A stretch of DNA of 64,000 nt. It comes from Variovorax gracilis. Its GTDB lineage: Bacteria > Pseudomonadota > Gammaproteobacteria > Burkholderiales > Burkholderiaceae_C. Position numbers and translations under genes: made by a program. Location of the stretch: NCBI RefSeq assembly GCF_030317115.1, contig NZ_JASZYF010000007.1, positions 124,001-188,000 of the forward strand, in the 5' to 3' direction. A model generated the notes under the pieces. It was not told the DNA's origin and made no database searches. It saw only the letters and a list, made by a program, of their open reading frames with translations. Shown here in pieces: positions 1-8,688 of the stretch (position 1 is the stretch's first letter; every line of letters starts with the position of its first letter).

Positions 1-85
1 CCAGCTCGATCGCGTCCCGGGACAGCTCCGCGATGTCGGGGGCGTCCGCTGCCTGCGCAAGGGTGATTTCGTACTGTGTGATCAC
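1..85 (-). CDS. Probable GNAT N-acetyltransferase, N-terminal fragment
   Basis: Only the first 28 or so codons lie in the window; the gene continues past the left edge. Read from a GTG at 85, the peptide begins [20 protein letters not shown] and goes on to LSRDAIEL. That resembles the first strand and helix of GNAT acetyltransferases, in which an A-D-A-P-x-I motif is common. The family call rests on this short stretch alone. The start is a GTG because the nearby ATG at 94 is in another frame. The gene is divergent from metG. Confidence 0.4.
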   Translation of the reverse strand, partial: MITQYEITLAQAADAPDIAELSRDAIEL

Positions 86-211
86 GGGACATCCTGGGTT
101 GGCACGACGACTATAGCCCCGCCACCTAAAATGCTGCTCCTCCCGCTGGCCACGGCGCCAGCCGCAGTCCCTACCCGCAGTTTCCTTCTCTCCCCGAAAG
201 CGCCCATCGCG

Positions 212-2293
212 ATGTCCCAGCGCAAACTCTTCGTCACCACCGCCCTGCCCTACGCCAACGGCAAGTTCCACGTCGGCCACATCATGGAATACATCCAGGC
301 CGACATCTGGGTGCGGTTCCAGCGCATGCAGGGCCACATGGTGCACTTCGTGGGTGCCGACGACGCGCACGGCGCCCCGATCATGATCGCGGCAGAAAAG
401 GCCGGGAAGACGCCGCAGGCGTTCGTCGGCGAGATCGCCGCGGGCCGCAAGGAATACCTGGACGGCTTCCACATACGCTTCGACAACTGGCACTCGACCG
501 ACAGCAGCGAGAACACCGAACTCGCCCAGGGCATCTACAAGAGGCTCAAGGCCGGCGGCATGATCGCCACGCGCACCATCGAGCAGTTCTACGACCCTGT
601 GAAGGGCATGTTCCTGCCCGACCGCTACATCAAGGGCGAATGCCCGGTGTGCCACGCGAAGGACCAGTACGGCGATGCCTGCGAGGTGTGCAGCAGCGTC
701 TATTCGCCGACCGAGCTCATCAGCCCCTACTCGACGCTCACGGGCGCGACGCCGGAGCTGCGCAGCTCCGAGCACTTCTTCTTCAAGCTCTCCGACCCGA
801 AGGTGGTCGACTTCCTGAAGGGCTGGACGCAGGACGGCAAGCTGCAGCCCGAGATGGCGAAGAAGGCCAGCGAGTGGTTCGAGGCCGGCATGGCCGACTG
901 GGACATCTCGCGCGAGGCGCCCTACTTCGGCATCGAGATCCCCGACGCGCCGGGCAAGTACTTCTACGTGTGGCTCGACGCACCCGTGGGCTACCTCGCG
1001 AGCCTGAAGAACCACTTCGACAAGGGCCAGGCCGCGCAGCACTGGCACGAGCCTTCGCGCACCTCGCAGAGCTTCGACGAGTTCGTGGCCGACCCGCTGG
1101 TGGAGCAGGTGCATTTCATCGGCAAGGACATCGTCTACTTCCACACGCTGTTCTGGCCGGCGATGCTTCAGTTCAGCGAACGCAAGACGCCGAGCCAGGT
1201 GAACGTGCATGGATTTATCACTGTCTCGGGCGAGAAGATGAGCAAGAGCCGCGGCACCGGCATCGACCCGCTCAAGTACCTCTCGATCGGCATGAACCCC
1301 GAATGGCTTCGCTACTACATCGCGGCCAAGCTCAACGCCAAGGTCGAGGACGTCGATTTCACGGCCGAGGACTTCATGGCCCGCGTGAACGCTGACCTGA
1401 TCGGCAAGTACATCAACATCGCGAGCCGGGCGGCGGGCTTCGTCGCCAAGCGCTTCGGCGGCAAGCTGGGCACGGTATCGGCCGACGGCGCGGCGCTGCT
1501 GTCCACGCTGCAGGCCGCCTCGGCGCCGATGCAGTCGCTCTACGACGGCCGCGACTACGCGCGGGCCCTGCGCGAAATCATGCTGCTGGCAGACAAGGTC
1601 AATGAATACGTCGACCAGCACAAGCCCTGGGAACTCGCCAAGAAGGAAGGCATGGACGCCCGCCTGCACGACGTGTGCACGGCCTGCATCGAAGCCTTCC
1701 GCCTGCTGACCATCTACCTGAAGCCGGTGCTGCCGGCTCTGGCGGCACAGGTCGAAGCCTTCCTGGGCAGCGCGCCGCTGCTGTTCGCCGATGCGGGCAA
1801 GCTGCTGGGCGCCGGCCACGCGATCAACGATTACAAGCACCTGATGCAGCGCGTGGACGTCAAGCAGTTGGACCAGTTGTTCGAGCCGCCCGAGCCGGCC
1901 GCAGCGCCTGCGGTGGCCGCGACGGAATTGCCAGGCGGCGAAGGCATCGCGCCGACCATCACCATCGACGACTTTTCGAAGATCGACCTGCGCATCGCAA
2001 AGATCGTGGCCTGCCAGAAGGTCGAGGGATCGACCAAGCTGCTGCACCTGACGCTCGATGCCGGCGAAGGCAGGACGCGCAATGTGTTTTCGGGCATCGC
2101 CTCGGTCTACGAGCCCGAGCAGCTCGTCGGCAAGCTCACGGTGCTGGTCGCCAACCTCGCGCCGCGCAAGATGAAGTTCGGTATTTCCGAAGGCATGGTG
2201 CTTGCGGCCAGCCATGCGGACGAGAAGGCCAACCCCGGCATCCACGTGCTGGAACCATGGCCGGGCGCCACTCCAGGCATGCGAGTCAGGTAA
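212..2293 (+). CDS. metG: Methionyl-tRNA synthetase
   Basis: Charges tRNA-Met with methionine in the cytoplasm. It has the class I HIGH signature as HVGH near residue 21, a zinc knuckle with C-P-V-C and C-E-V-C pairs around residues 145-160, the KMSKS loop (GEKMSKSRG) near residue 345, and a C-terminal OB-fold tRNA-binding domain ([15 protein letters not shown] onward) over the last 105 residues. At 693 residues it matches the long dimeric type. The frame is open from 131, but the ATG at 212 ([17 protein letters not shown]) is where family homology starts. A possible -10, TAAAAT, lies at 127-132. The stop TAA shares its last A with an ATG that opens the next reading frame. Confidence 0.97.
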   Translation: MSQRKLFVTTALPYANGKFHVGHIMEYIQADIWVRFQRMQGHMVHFVGADDAHGAPIMIAAEKAGKTPQAFVGEIAAGRKEYLDGFHIRFDNWHSTDSSENTELAQGIYKRLKAGGMIATRTIEQFYDPVKGMFLPDRYIKGECPVCHAKDQYGDACEVCSSVYSPTELISPYSTLTGATPELRSSEHFFFKLSDPKVVDFLKGWTQDGKLQPEMAKKASEWFEAGMADWDISREAPYFGIEIPDAPGKYFYVWLDAPVGYLASLKNHFDKGQAAQHWHEPSRTSQSFDEFVADPLVEQVHFIGKDIVYFHTLFWPAMLQFSERKTPSQVNVHGFITVSGEKMSKSRGTGIDPLKYLSIGMNPEWLRYYIAAKLNAKVEDVDFTAEDFMARVNADLIGKYINIASRAAGFVAKRFGGKLGTVSADGAALLSTLQAASAPMQSLYDGRDYARALREIMLLADKVNEYVDQHKPWELAKKEGMDARLHDVCTACIEAFRLLTIYLKPVLPALAAQVEAFLGSAPLLFADAGKLLGAGHAINDYKHLMQRVDVKQLDQLFEPPEPAAAPAVAATELPGGEGIAPTITIDDFSKIDLRIAKIVACQKVEGSTKLLHLTLDAGEGRTRNVFSGIASVYEPEQLVGKLTVLVANLAPRKMKFGISEGMVLAASHADEKANPGIHVLEPWPGATPGMRVR

Positions 2294-2598
2294 TGCATAC
2301 CCCCAGGCTTGCCCACTTCGTGTTTCCGCCCACCCCCTTGCAGGGGGCAACGCCTGCGGCCCGGCAAAACCGGTTCCGCGGCGTTTCCCGGATCGGCCTG
2401 CTGGCCGCCTTGGTCTGCGCCGCCGCATTGAGCGGATGTGCGGTGGCGGGTGCGGCGATCAGCGTGACCAGCACGGCCGTGAGCGTAGGCGCGGGCGCGG
2501 TCGGACTGGCAGCCGACGCGGCCATCGGCACGGCCCGCATCACCGGCAAGGCGGTAGGCGCGGCGGCCGATGCCGTGCTGCCCGGCGACTCGGACTGA
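2293..2598 (+). CDS. Small lipoprotein, start uncertain
   Basis: A 101-residue frame whose core is a lipoprotein signal: basic residues (RQNRFRGVSR), a hydrophobic run LLAALVCAAA and the lipobox LSGC with the acceptor cysteine at residue 49. The mature part is Ala/Gly/Val-rich and low in complexity. Residues 3-31 are encoded by a dispersed repeat (2300-2386), so the annotated start may be an artefact. A GTG at 2320 also lies inside the repeat. No in-frame ATG follows the repeat before the signal, so the repeat seems to supply the basic n-region. No function recognised. Confidence 0.6.
   Translation: MHTPRLAHFVFPPTPLQGATPAARQNRFRGVSRIGLLAALVCAAALSGCAVAGAAISVTSTAVSVGAGAVGLAADAAIGTARITGKAVGAAADAVLPGDSD
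2300..2386 (+). repeat. Dispersed intergenic hairpin element, copy 1
   Basis: An 87-bp copy starting 6 bases after the metG stop. It opens with CCCCCAGGC, followed by a small hairpin CCCCC-TTGCA-GGGGG, then a longer stem closed by AACGCC (2349-2354) and GGCGTT (2380-2385), with internal pairs GCGG/CCGC and CCGG/CCGG around an A-rich loop. Related copies are at 17732, 47891 and 56376, all in the same orientation. This is the only copy overlapped by a downstream reading frame. Confidence 0.85.
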
Positions 2599-2625
2599 GC
2601 ACAGGGCGCGTCCACAATAGCGCCC

Positions 2626-4311
2626 ATGACCTCTCCCCTGAAGCTGGCGAGCTTCCGTCCCCGGCTCATCGACGCCCTCGCGGGCTACAACCAGGAACGC
2701 TTCTTCAAGGACCTCGGCGCGGGTGCCACGGTGGGCATCGTGGCGCTGCCCCTGGCGATGGCCTTCGCAATCGCCTCGGGGCTCAAGCCCGAGGCAGGCA
2801 TCTGGACGGCCATCATCGCGGGCTTCCTGATCGCGGCGCTCGGCGGTTCGGCGGTGCAGATCGGCGGCCCGGCCGGCGCCTTCATCGTGATCGTCTACGG
2901 CATCGTCGAGCGCTACGGCGTCGCGAACCTGCTGATCGCGACCGCCTGCGCCGGCGTGCTGCTCTTCCTGATGGGGCTGTTCCGCTTGGGCACGCTCGTG
3001 CGCTATGTGCCGGTGTCGATCGTCATCGGCTTCACCAACGGCATTGCGACACTGATCCTGATTTCGCAGATCAAGGACTGGCTCGGCCTCTCGATCGCGA
3101 AGATGCCGGCCGACATGTTCTCGCAGATCCACACGCTGGCGACGAACCTCGGCAGCTTCAATCCCTACGCCTTCGGGCTTGGCCTCGCCTGCCTCGTCGG
3201 CTTGTTCGCGTGGCCGCACCTGCTGCACGACAAGACGCGCTTCGGCCACGCCGTGCATTTCGTCTTGGGGCGCATGGCCGATACGCGCGCCGCGCGAGCC
3301 GGGTCGCGCGTGCCGGGGCCCATCGTCGCGCTGGGCACGCTGACGCTGGTGTCGTGGGGCTTCAGCCTGCCCGTCGAGACCATCGGGACGCGCTTCGGCG
3401 GCATCCCCAGCGGCGTGCCGGCGTTCGCGCTGCCCGATTTCACGTGGGAGACTGTCAAGCAACTGGTGACGCCAACCCTCACCATCGCGCTGCTCGGCGC
3501 GATCGAATCGCTGTTGTGCGCGCGCGTCGCCGATCAGGTCAGCGGGCTGCCACGGCACGATCCGAATCAGGAGCTGATGGCACAAGGCATCGCCAATGCG
3601 GTCACTCCCTTCTTCGGCGGCATGCCGGCGACCGGCACGATCGCGAGGACCATCACCAACCTGCGGGCAGGCGCGACTTCACCCATCGCGGGCATCGTGC
3701 ACTCGCTCACCTTGATGGTGGTCGTGCTGGTCGCCGCTCCGCTCGCGCAGCACGTGCCGCTCGCGGTGCTGGCGGGCATCCTCGTGTTCGTGGCCTGGAA
3801 CATGGGCGAGTGGCGCGAGTTCTCGCCGTACATGCTGCGGCGCTTCAGCCAGCATTACCGGCTGCTGATGCTGGGCACCTTCTTCCTCACCGTCGTGTTC
3901 GACCTCACCGTGGCGGTGCAGGTGGGCATCGTGCTGGCGTGCGCCCTCTTTGTCCGGCGGATGAGCACGCTGTTCAGCGTCGAGATGGTGTCACTGGAAC
4001 CGCCGGTGCTGACCTTCAGGCTCTTCGGCGCCTTGTTCTTCGGCGCCGCCGCCAAGCTGGACGCGACGGTACAGGCGGTCGAACGCGCGCCGCGCGGCAT
4101 GACAGTGGTGCTCGACGCGATGCACCTGATCTCGCTGGACGCGACCGGGCTCGATGCGCTGCGCCAGGTGCACAAGGCCGTGCTGTCGCGCGACGGGGTG
4201 CTGCGCATCGAGTCGCTGCAGCCGCAGCCGCTCGAGTTGATCGTGCGTTCAGGCTTCGCGGCAGAACTCACATCGGGTGGCGTGCCCGACGCGGCCTCGC
4301 ACGGCGTCTGA
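2626..4311 (+). CDS. SulP-family anion permease with STAS domain
   Basis: A 561-residue inner-membrane transporter of the SLC26/SulP family, which moves sulfate, bicarbonate or other anions, usually with sodium or protons. The N-terminal part holds the conserved SulP entry (GATVGIVALPLAMAFAIASG near residue 33) and the GGPAGAF segment near residue 86. About ten to twelve hydrophobic segments follow, up to about residue 435. The last 120 residues form a cytoplasmic STAS domain, with the typical strand VVLDAMHLISLDATG near 505. The substrate cannot be told from sequence. It converges with the Bug gene at 4316 with only four bases between the stops. Confidence 0.88.
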   Translation: MTSPLKLASFRPRLIDALAGYNQERFFKDLGAGATVGIVALPLAMAFAIASGLKPEAGIWTAIIAGFLIAALGGSAVQIGGPAGAFIVIVYGIVERYGVANLLIATACAGVLLFLMGLFRLGTLVRYVPVSIVIGFTNGIATLILISQIKDWLGLSIAKMPADMFSQIHTLATNLGSFNPYAFGLGLACLVGLFAWPHLLHDKTRFGHAVHFVLGRMADTRAARAGSRVPGPIVALGTLTLVSWGFSLPVETIGTRFGGIPSGVPAFALPDFTWETVKQLVTPTLTIALLGAIESLLCARVADQVSGLPRHDPNQELMAQGIANAVTPFFGGMPATGTIARTITNLRAGATSPIAGIVHSLTLMVVVLVAAPLAQHVPLAVLAGILVFVAWNMGEWREFSPYMLRRFSQHYRLLMLGTFFLTVVFDLTVAVQVGIVLACALFVRRMSTLFSVEMVSLEPPVLTFRLFGALFFGAAAKLDATVQAVERAPRGMTVVLDAMHLISLDATGLDALRQVHKAVLSRDGVLRIESLQPQPLELIVRSGFAAELTSGGVPDAASHGV

Positions 4312-4315
4312 AGGC

Positions 4316-5314
4316 TCAGTCCACCTTGATGTTGGCCGTCCGGACGATTTCCGCGTAGCGCTTCAGGTCCGACTGGATCTGCTGGCCGAACTCGGCCGGC
4401 GTGTTGCCCGAGGCGGTGATGCCGAGCGAGGCCAGCCGATCCTTGATGTCCGGTGACTGGACGACCGCATGGAGCTCGCGCTGCAGCTTGTCGACGATGG
4501 GCTGCGGCGTCTTCGCCGGCGCAAGGATGCCGATCCACGAGCTGGACTCGAAGCCCGGCACGCCCGCCTCGGAGACGGTGGGCACCTTGGGCAGCGACGG
4601 CAGGCGCTGGCTGCTCGACACCGCAATCGCGTTGATCTGCCCTTTCTGGATGAATGGATAGGCGCCGGCCACGGCCGTGTAGAGCATCGGCAGCGTGCCG
4701 CCCACCACGTCGGCCATGGCCTGGCCGCCGCCCTTGTAGGGCACATGGACGAAATTGGCGCCGGTGCGCATCTTCAGCAGTTCGCCCGCGAGATGTGGCG
4801 TGCTGCCGGTGCCGGCGCTGCCGTAGGACACGCCGCCGGGGTGGGACTTGGAGTAGGCCACCAGTTCGTCGAAGGTCTTCACTGGCACCGACGGGTGCGT
4901 CACGATGATGAGCGCCGCATCGCCGATCTTGCTCACGGGCGCGAAGTCCTTCACCGGGTCGAAGGGCACCTTGCCGTACACGTGCGGATTGATGACCAGC
5001 GTGCCATCGAAGCCGACCACCAGCGTGTAGCCGTCGGGCGCCGCGGTGGCAGCCATCTGCGTGCCGATGTTGCCCGAGGCGCCGGGCCGGTTGTCGACCA
5101 CGACCTGTTGGCCCAGGCGCTGGCCGAGCCGCTCGGCCACCACGCGCGCGCCGGTGTCGGTGACGCCGCCGGGCGCGAAGGGAACAATGAGACGGATCGG
5201 CTTGCTCGGGTAGTCGTCCGCGGATGCAGGCGCGGCGCCGCCGATGGCGGTCAGCGCCAGCAGCGCGGGCGCGAAGACTCGGCGCAGCGTCGCCCGAGGA
5301 AAATTCAATGGCAT
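4316..5314 (-). CDS. Bug/TctC-family periplasmic solute receptor
   Basis: A 332-residue tripartite tricarboxylate receptor. It has a Sec signal peptide (basic start, hydrophobic core APALLALTAIGG, cleavage near ASA-DD), then the Bug fold: YPSKPIRLIVPFAPGG at the ligand loop, VVVDNRPGASGNIG, a second ligand loop (YGSAGTGSTPHLAGE) and the VHVPYKGGGQA motif. Bug proteins bind carboxylates in the periplasm. No TctA/TctB membrane genes lie nearby, so it is an orphan receptor. It is the last gene of the minus-strand operon read from 8519. The start is the ATG at 5314, just before the signal peptide. Confidence 0.9.
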   Translation of the reverse strand: MPLNFPRATLRRVFAPALLALTAIGGAAPASADDYPSKPIRLIVPFAPGGVTDTGARVVAERLGQRLGQQVVVDNRPGASGNIGTQMAATAAPDGYTLVVGFDGTLVINPHVYGKVPFDPVKDFAPVSKIGDAALIIVTHPSVPVKTFDELVAYSKSHPGGVSYGSAGTGSTPHLAGELLKMRTGANFVHVPYKGGGQAMADVVGGTLPMLYTAVAGAYPFIQKGQINAIAVSSSQRLPSLPKVPTVSEAGVPGFESSSWIGILAPAKTPQPIVDKLQRELHAVVQSPDIKDRLASLGITASGNTPAEFGQQIQSDLKRYAEIVRTANIKVD

Positions 5315-5352
5315 GTGGATGTCTCCGTTTTTCTGGTTGTCGAAATCTGTGC

Positions 5353-6333
5353 TTACTCGGGCTTGATGCCGCCGCGCTGCGCGACCAGCGCCCATTTCTC
5401 CGTCTCGCCCGCGAGGAACTTCCGGAACTCGGCCGGCGGCGTCAGCACCAGTTGCGCGCCCTGGGCCTGCATCTGCTTGACGACCGCGGGATCGGCCGTG
5501 ACCCTCTTCAAGTCCTGGTTGATCTGCGCGACGACCGCGGGCGACATGCCGGCCGGCCCGAAGAGGCCGTACCAGCTCAGCGATTCGACGCCTTTCAGGC
5601 CGACCTCCTTGAAGGTCATCGCATCCGGAAAGATGGCCATGCGCTGGTCCGCGGCCACACCCACGACGCGCAGGGCGCCCGACTGCACGTGCGGCAGCGC
5701 GGTGAGCACGCTGGTCACGCCCAGCGGCAGATGGCCGCCGATGATGTCGACCATGATCGGCGCGCCGCCCTTGTACGGAATGCCTGTCATCTTCAGGTCG
5801 CCGGCCTGGCGGATGAGCTCGCCTGTCAGCCGCGTCTGGCCTTCGGAGTAGCCGACGGCCAGCTCCTCGGTGCGCGCGGCCTTGACCACGTCGTTCAGCG
5901 TCTTGTACGGCCCCTTCGCGGCCACCACCAGCACCATCGGCGAGCTCGCGATGTTGGTTACCGGCGTGAAGGCGTTGATGGTGTCGTAGGGCATGCTCTT
6001 CATGAGCACCGGATTGATGGCGTGGGAGCCGACCACCAGCAGCAGCGTGTGGCCGTCGGGCGGGGACTTGGCGACGTGGCTGGAGCCGATGACACCATTG
6101 GCGCCGGTGCGGTTGTCGACCACGACCGACTGGCCCCAGAGCTCGGACAGCTTTTGCGCCATCAGGCGTCCGACGATGTCGGTGCCGCCGCCGGCCGCGT
6201 AGGGCACCACCAGCGTGACGGGCTTGCTCGGAAATTTCGCGTCGGCCGCTTGCGACCACGCGGAGGTGGCTGCGATCGATGCGAGGGCCGCGAGTGCGGT
6301 GCGACGGGTGAAGGTCGTGAAGGGGCTTGTCAT
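5353..6333 (-). CDS. Bug/TctC-family periplasmic solute receptor
   Basis: A 326-residue paralogue of the next gene downstream, with the same layout: signal peptide (TRRTALAALASIAATSAWSQA), ligand loop KFPSKPVTLVVPYAAGGGTD, VVVDNRTGANGVIGS, second loop YSEGQTRLTGE and IPYKGGAPIMVD. The two receptors differ clearly in the loops that hold the ligand carboxylate, so they probably bind different ligands. The gene lies 38 bases upstream of its paralogue and 44 bases downstream of the lyase gene. Bug proteins are known to bind di- and tricarboxylates and some amino acids; the ligand here is unknown. Confidence 0.9.
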   Translation of the reverse strand: MTSPFTTFTRRTALAALASIAATSAWSQAADAKFPSKPVTLVVPYAAGGGTDIVGRLMAQKLSELWGQSVVVDNRTGANGVIGSSHVAKSPPDGHTLLLVVGSHAINPVLMKSMPYDTINAFTPVTNIASSPMVLVVAAKGPYKTLNDVVKAARTEELAVGYSEGQTRLTGELIRQAGDLKMTGIPYKGGAPIMVDIIGGHLPLGVTSVLTALPHVQSGALRVVGVAADQRMAIFPDAMTFKEVGLKGVESLSWYGLFGPAGMSPAVVAQINQDLKRVTADPAVVKQMQAQGAQLVLTPPAEFRKFLAGETEKWALVAQRGGIKPE

Positions 6334-6377
6334 GGGTTGTCTCTTTCGTTGGCGGGATCTGACTTCGTGCGGCTCGT

Positions 6378-7313
6378 TCAGGCTGACTGAGGGGCGGCTT
6401 GCGCCCCTCGCTCCTTCTCGCGCTGGCGTCGCAGCCAGGTGATGGCGCGTCCGCCCAGCGCGCGCTGCAACTGCGCCTCGGCGAAGTCCACCGCGTCGAG
6501 CAGGCCGTCGATGGAGATGCCCGTCGAGAAACCACTGCGCTCGGCCATGAGCACCAGGTCCTCGGTGGCGACGTTGCCGGCCGCGCCTGGAGCGAACGGG
6601 CAGCCGCCGATGCCGCCGACACTGGCATCGAAACGGCGCACGCCCGCCTCCAATGCAGCCCAGGCGTTGGCGACGCCCATGCCGCGCGTGTCGTGGAAAT
6701 GCACGGCGAGCTGGGCCACGGGCACCACCTCTCGCAGGGCGCGCAGGCGCTCCTTCACCTGCCCGGGCGAAGCCGAACCGATGGTGTCGGCGATCACGAT
6801 TTCTCCGGCGCCCTCCTTGTGCATGCGGGCAGCCAGGCGGGCCACTTCCGCGAGCGGCGTCTCGCCCTCGAAGGGGCAGTCGAAAGCCACCGCCACATAG
6901 GCGCGCGTGCGCATGCCGAGGCGCTGCGCTTCGGCCAGGGTCTGCGCGCTCACCTCGGTGGCTTCCTGCAGACCCATGTTGATGTTCCTGCGATTCATGG
7001 TCTCGGTGGCCGAGAGCACGACCGCGATCTCCTGCGCGCCGGCCGCTTGCGCACGCTCCAGCCCCTTGAGGTTGGGCACCAGCACCGAGCTGCGCAGCCC
7101 CGGGAGGGCCGCATTCAACCGGGTGACCAGTTCGCCGGCATCGGACATCTGCGGCACGGCCTTGGGCGACACGAAGCTCGTGGCCTCCACGCTCTGCACG
7201 CCCGCGGCCGCCAGCAGGCGGATCAGCTCCAGCTTGGACCCAGTCGAAACCGGCACCTGCTGGTTCTGCAAACCGTCGCGCGGGGCGACGTCGGTGATGT
7301 GGATTCGTTCCAT
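6378..7313 (-). CDS. HMG-CoA-lyase family enzyme
   Basis: A 311-residue DRE-TIM metallolyase that cleaves a 3-hydroxyacyl-CoA such as 3-hydroxy-3-methylglutaryl-CoA. Visible family marks are ITDVAPRDGLQNQ at the start (catalytic Arg-Asp), the metal-binding HFHDTRG near residue 200, and the glycine-rich active-site loop GGIGGCPFAPGAAGN with its cysteine near 240. The last 20 residues (RRQREKERGAQ) are a basic tail outside the domain. The gene sits 9 bases after a class III CoA-transferase, so one enzyme probably makes the CoA thioester that this one splits. The substrate could be HMG-CoA, citramalyl-CoA or a relative. Confidence 0.88.
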   Translation of the reverse strand: MERIHITDVAPRDGLQNQQVPVSTGSKLELIRLLAAAGVQSVEATSFVSPKAVPQMSDAGELVTRLNAALPGLRSSVLVPNLKGLERAQAAGAQEIAVVLSATETMNRRNINMGLQEATEVSAQTLAEAQRLGMRTRAYVAVAFDCPFEGETPLAEVARLAARMHKEGAGEIVIADTIGSASPGQVKERLRALREVVPVAQLAVHFHDTRGMGVANAWAALEAGVRRFDASVGGIGGCPFAPGAAGNVATEDLVLMAERSGFSTGISIDGLLDAVDFAEAQLQRALGGRAITWLRRQREKERGAQAAPQSA

Positions 7314-7322
7314 GGCGCAGTC

Positions 7323-8519
7323 CTAGCCGATCGCGCCGTCGCGCCACAGTTGTTCGAGCTGGTCCGGCGAATAGCCGGCCAGTTCGGCCAGCACGCTGCG
7401 CGTGTGCTCGCCCAGCGCGGGCGGGCAGGTGAAGTTCTTGCTGGACGCGGCAGAGAGCTTGATCGGGTTGCCCGGCATGCGCAGCATCTCGCCGGACTTG
7501 AGCGGCACCTCGACCACCATGTCGCGCGCGCGCACCTGCACATCGTTGAGGGCCTGCTCGAAGTTGTTGACCGGCCCGCACGGAATGCGCGCTGCGCGCA
7601 GGCGCTCCAGCCAGTAGGCGGTTGGCTGCTTCCGCAGTTCGGCGCCGACGATGGCATCGATCTCGGCCTTCGCCGCGTAGCGCACCGGCTGCTGGAGGTA
7701 CTCGGGCTTGCGCAGCGCCGGCAGGTCGATGAATTCAACGAAGCGCTCGAAGAAGGCGTCCCCGATGCACGCGATGATGATGTGGCCGTCGGCGGTCGGG
7801 TAGCTGTTGTAGGGCACGTGCACGAAGTGCCCGTTGCCGATGCCGGCAGGCACGTGGCCAGACATCAGGTGCATGGTCGCCATGTAGTTGAGCAGCGAGA
7901 TCTGCGCGTCGAGCATCGAGATGTCCACGTGCTGGCCGCGGCCAGTGCGTTCGCGCTCCGCGAGCGCCGCGAGCACGCCCATCGCGCCGAACATGCCGCC
8001 GCCCAGGTCGCCGATCGGAATGCCGCTGCGGGTAGGGCCGGTCTCGGGCGTGCCGGTGATCGACATGCCGCCGCCCATCGCCTGCACCACCTGGTCGAAG
8101 GCCGGGCGATGCGTTTGGGGGCCGCTCTGGCCGAAGCCGGTGACCGAGCAGGTGACGATGCGCGGGTTCACCTGTGACAGCGACTCGTAGTCGATGCCCA
8201 GCCGCGCGGTCACGCCGACGCTGAAGTTGTCGAACACCACGTCGGCCTGCCGCACGAGGTCGAGGAAGACGGCCTTGCCGGCTTCGCTCTTGAGGTCGAC
8301 GCAGACGCTCTCCTTGTTGCGGTTGAGCGTCAGGTAATAGGCGCCCATGCCGTCGCGGGCGTAGTCGGGGTCGTGTTCGAGCAAGCGGCGTGTGCCCTCG
8401 CCCGTGCCGGGCGGTTCGACCTTGATGGTGCGTGCGCCGAGGTCGGCCAGAAGCATGGTGCCGTAGGGACCCGAGAGCATGTGGGTCAGGTCCAGCACGG
8501 TGATGTGTTCGAGTGCCAA
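7323..8519 (-). CDS. Class III CoA-transferase (CaiB/BaiF family)
   Basis: A 398-residue enzyme that moves CoA between carboxylic acids, for example from succinyl-CoA. The N-terminal ITVLDLTHMLSGPYGTMLLADLGA and KVEPPGTGE are typical of the family. The expected catalytic aspartate is D171 in GIPIGDLGGG, and GGMSITGTPETGPTR precedes it as in formyl-CoA transferases. It is the first gene of an operon with the lyase and two Bug receptors, downstream of a -24/-12 promoter and divergent from a PrpR-like activator. The acceptor acid is not determined. Confidence 0.9.
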   Translation of the reverse strand: MALEHITVLDLTHMLSGPYGTMLLADLGARTIKVEPPGTGEGTRRLLEHDPDYARDGMGAYYLTLNRNKESVCVDLKSEAGKAVFLDLVRQADVVFDNFSVGVTARLGIDYESLSQVNPRIVTCSVTGFGQSGPQTHRPAFDQVVQAMGGGMSITGTPETGPTRSGIPIGDLGGGMFGAMGVLAALAERERTGRGQHVDISMLDAQISLLNYMATMHLMSGHVPAGIGNGHFVHVPYNSYPTADGHIIIACIGDAFFERFVEFIDLPALRKPEYLQQPVRYAAKAEIDAIVGAELRKQPTAYWLERLRAARIPCGPVNNFEQALNDVQVRARDMVVEVPLKSGEMLRMPGNPIKLSAASSKNFTCPPALGEHTRSVLAELAGYSPDQLEQLWRDGAIG

Positions 8520-8555
8520 GGCGATGTCTCCGTAGAAGGTGTTCGTTCCCCCTAT

Positions 8556-8571
8556 CGCACGCGGCGTGCCA
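8556..8571 (-). promoter_or_regulatory. Sigma-54 (-24/-12) promoter of the CoA-transferase operon
   Basis: On the minus strand the sequence is TGGCACGCCGCGTGCG, against the consensus TGGCACG-N4-TTGC. The invariant GG and GC are ten bases apart, as required. Transcription would begin about 12 bases past the GC, near 8545, leaving a leader of about 26 bases before the ATG at 8519. A sigma-54 activator is encoded next door in the opposite direction. Confidence 0.8.
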
Positions 8572-8652
8572 GCGCAGTGAAAGCTGCAACCCGTTGATTC
8601 AAAAGAGTTTTTTTAATGGACTGATTCGGCGTTTGGTTCCATGAGACATTTG

Positions 8653-8672
8653 TGAAACACTTTCGTGTTTCA
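8653..8672. promoter_or_regulatory. Palindromic upstream activator site
   Basis: TGAAACA and TGTTTCA are separated by CTTTCG, a perfect 7-6-7 inverted repeat. Its centre is about 92 bp upstream of the -24 element, a usual distance for an enhancer-type activator. It also lies 16 bases ahead of the activator's own likely start codon at 8689, so it may serve for autoregulation. Binding by the adjacent regulator is inference. Confidence 0.65.
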
Positions 8673-8688
8673 ACAAGACGTAGTTCTC

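Noticed and set aside
2107..3585. A 492-codon minus-strand frame opposite metG and the SulP gene
   Set aside because: Spans two convincing plus-strand genes and has no recognisable domain or start context.
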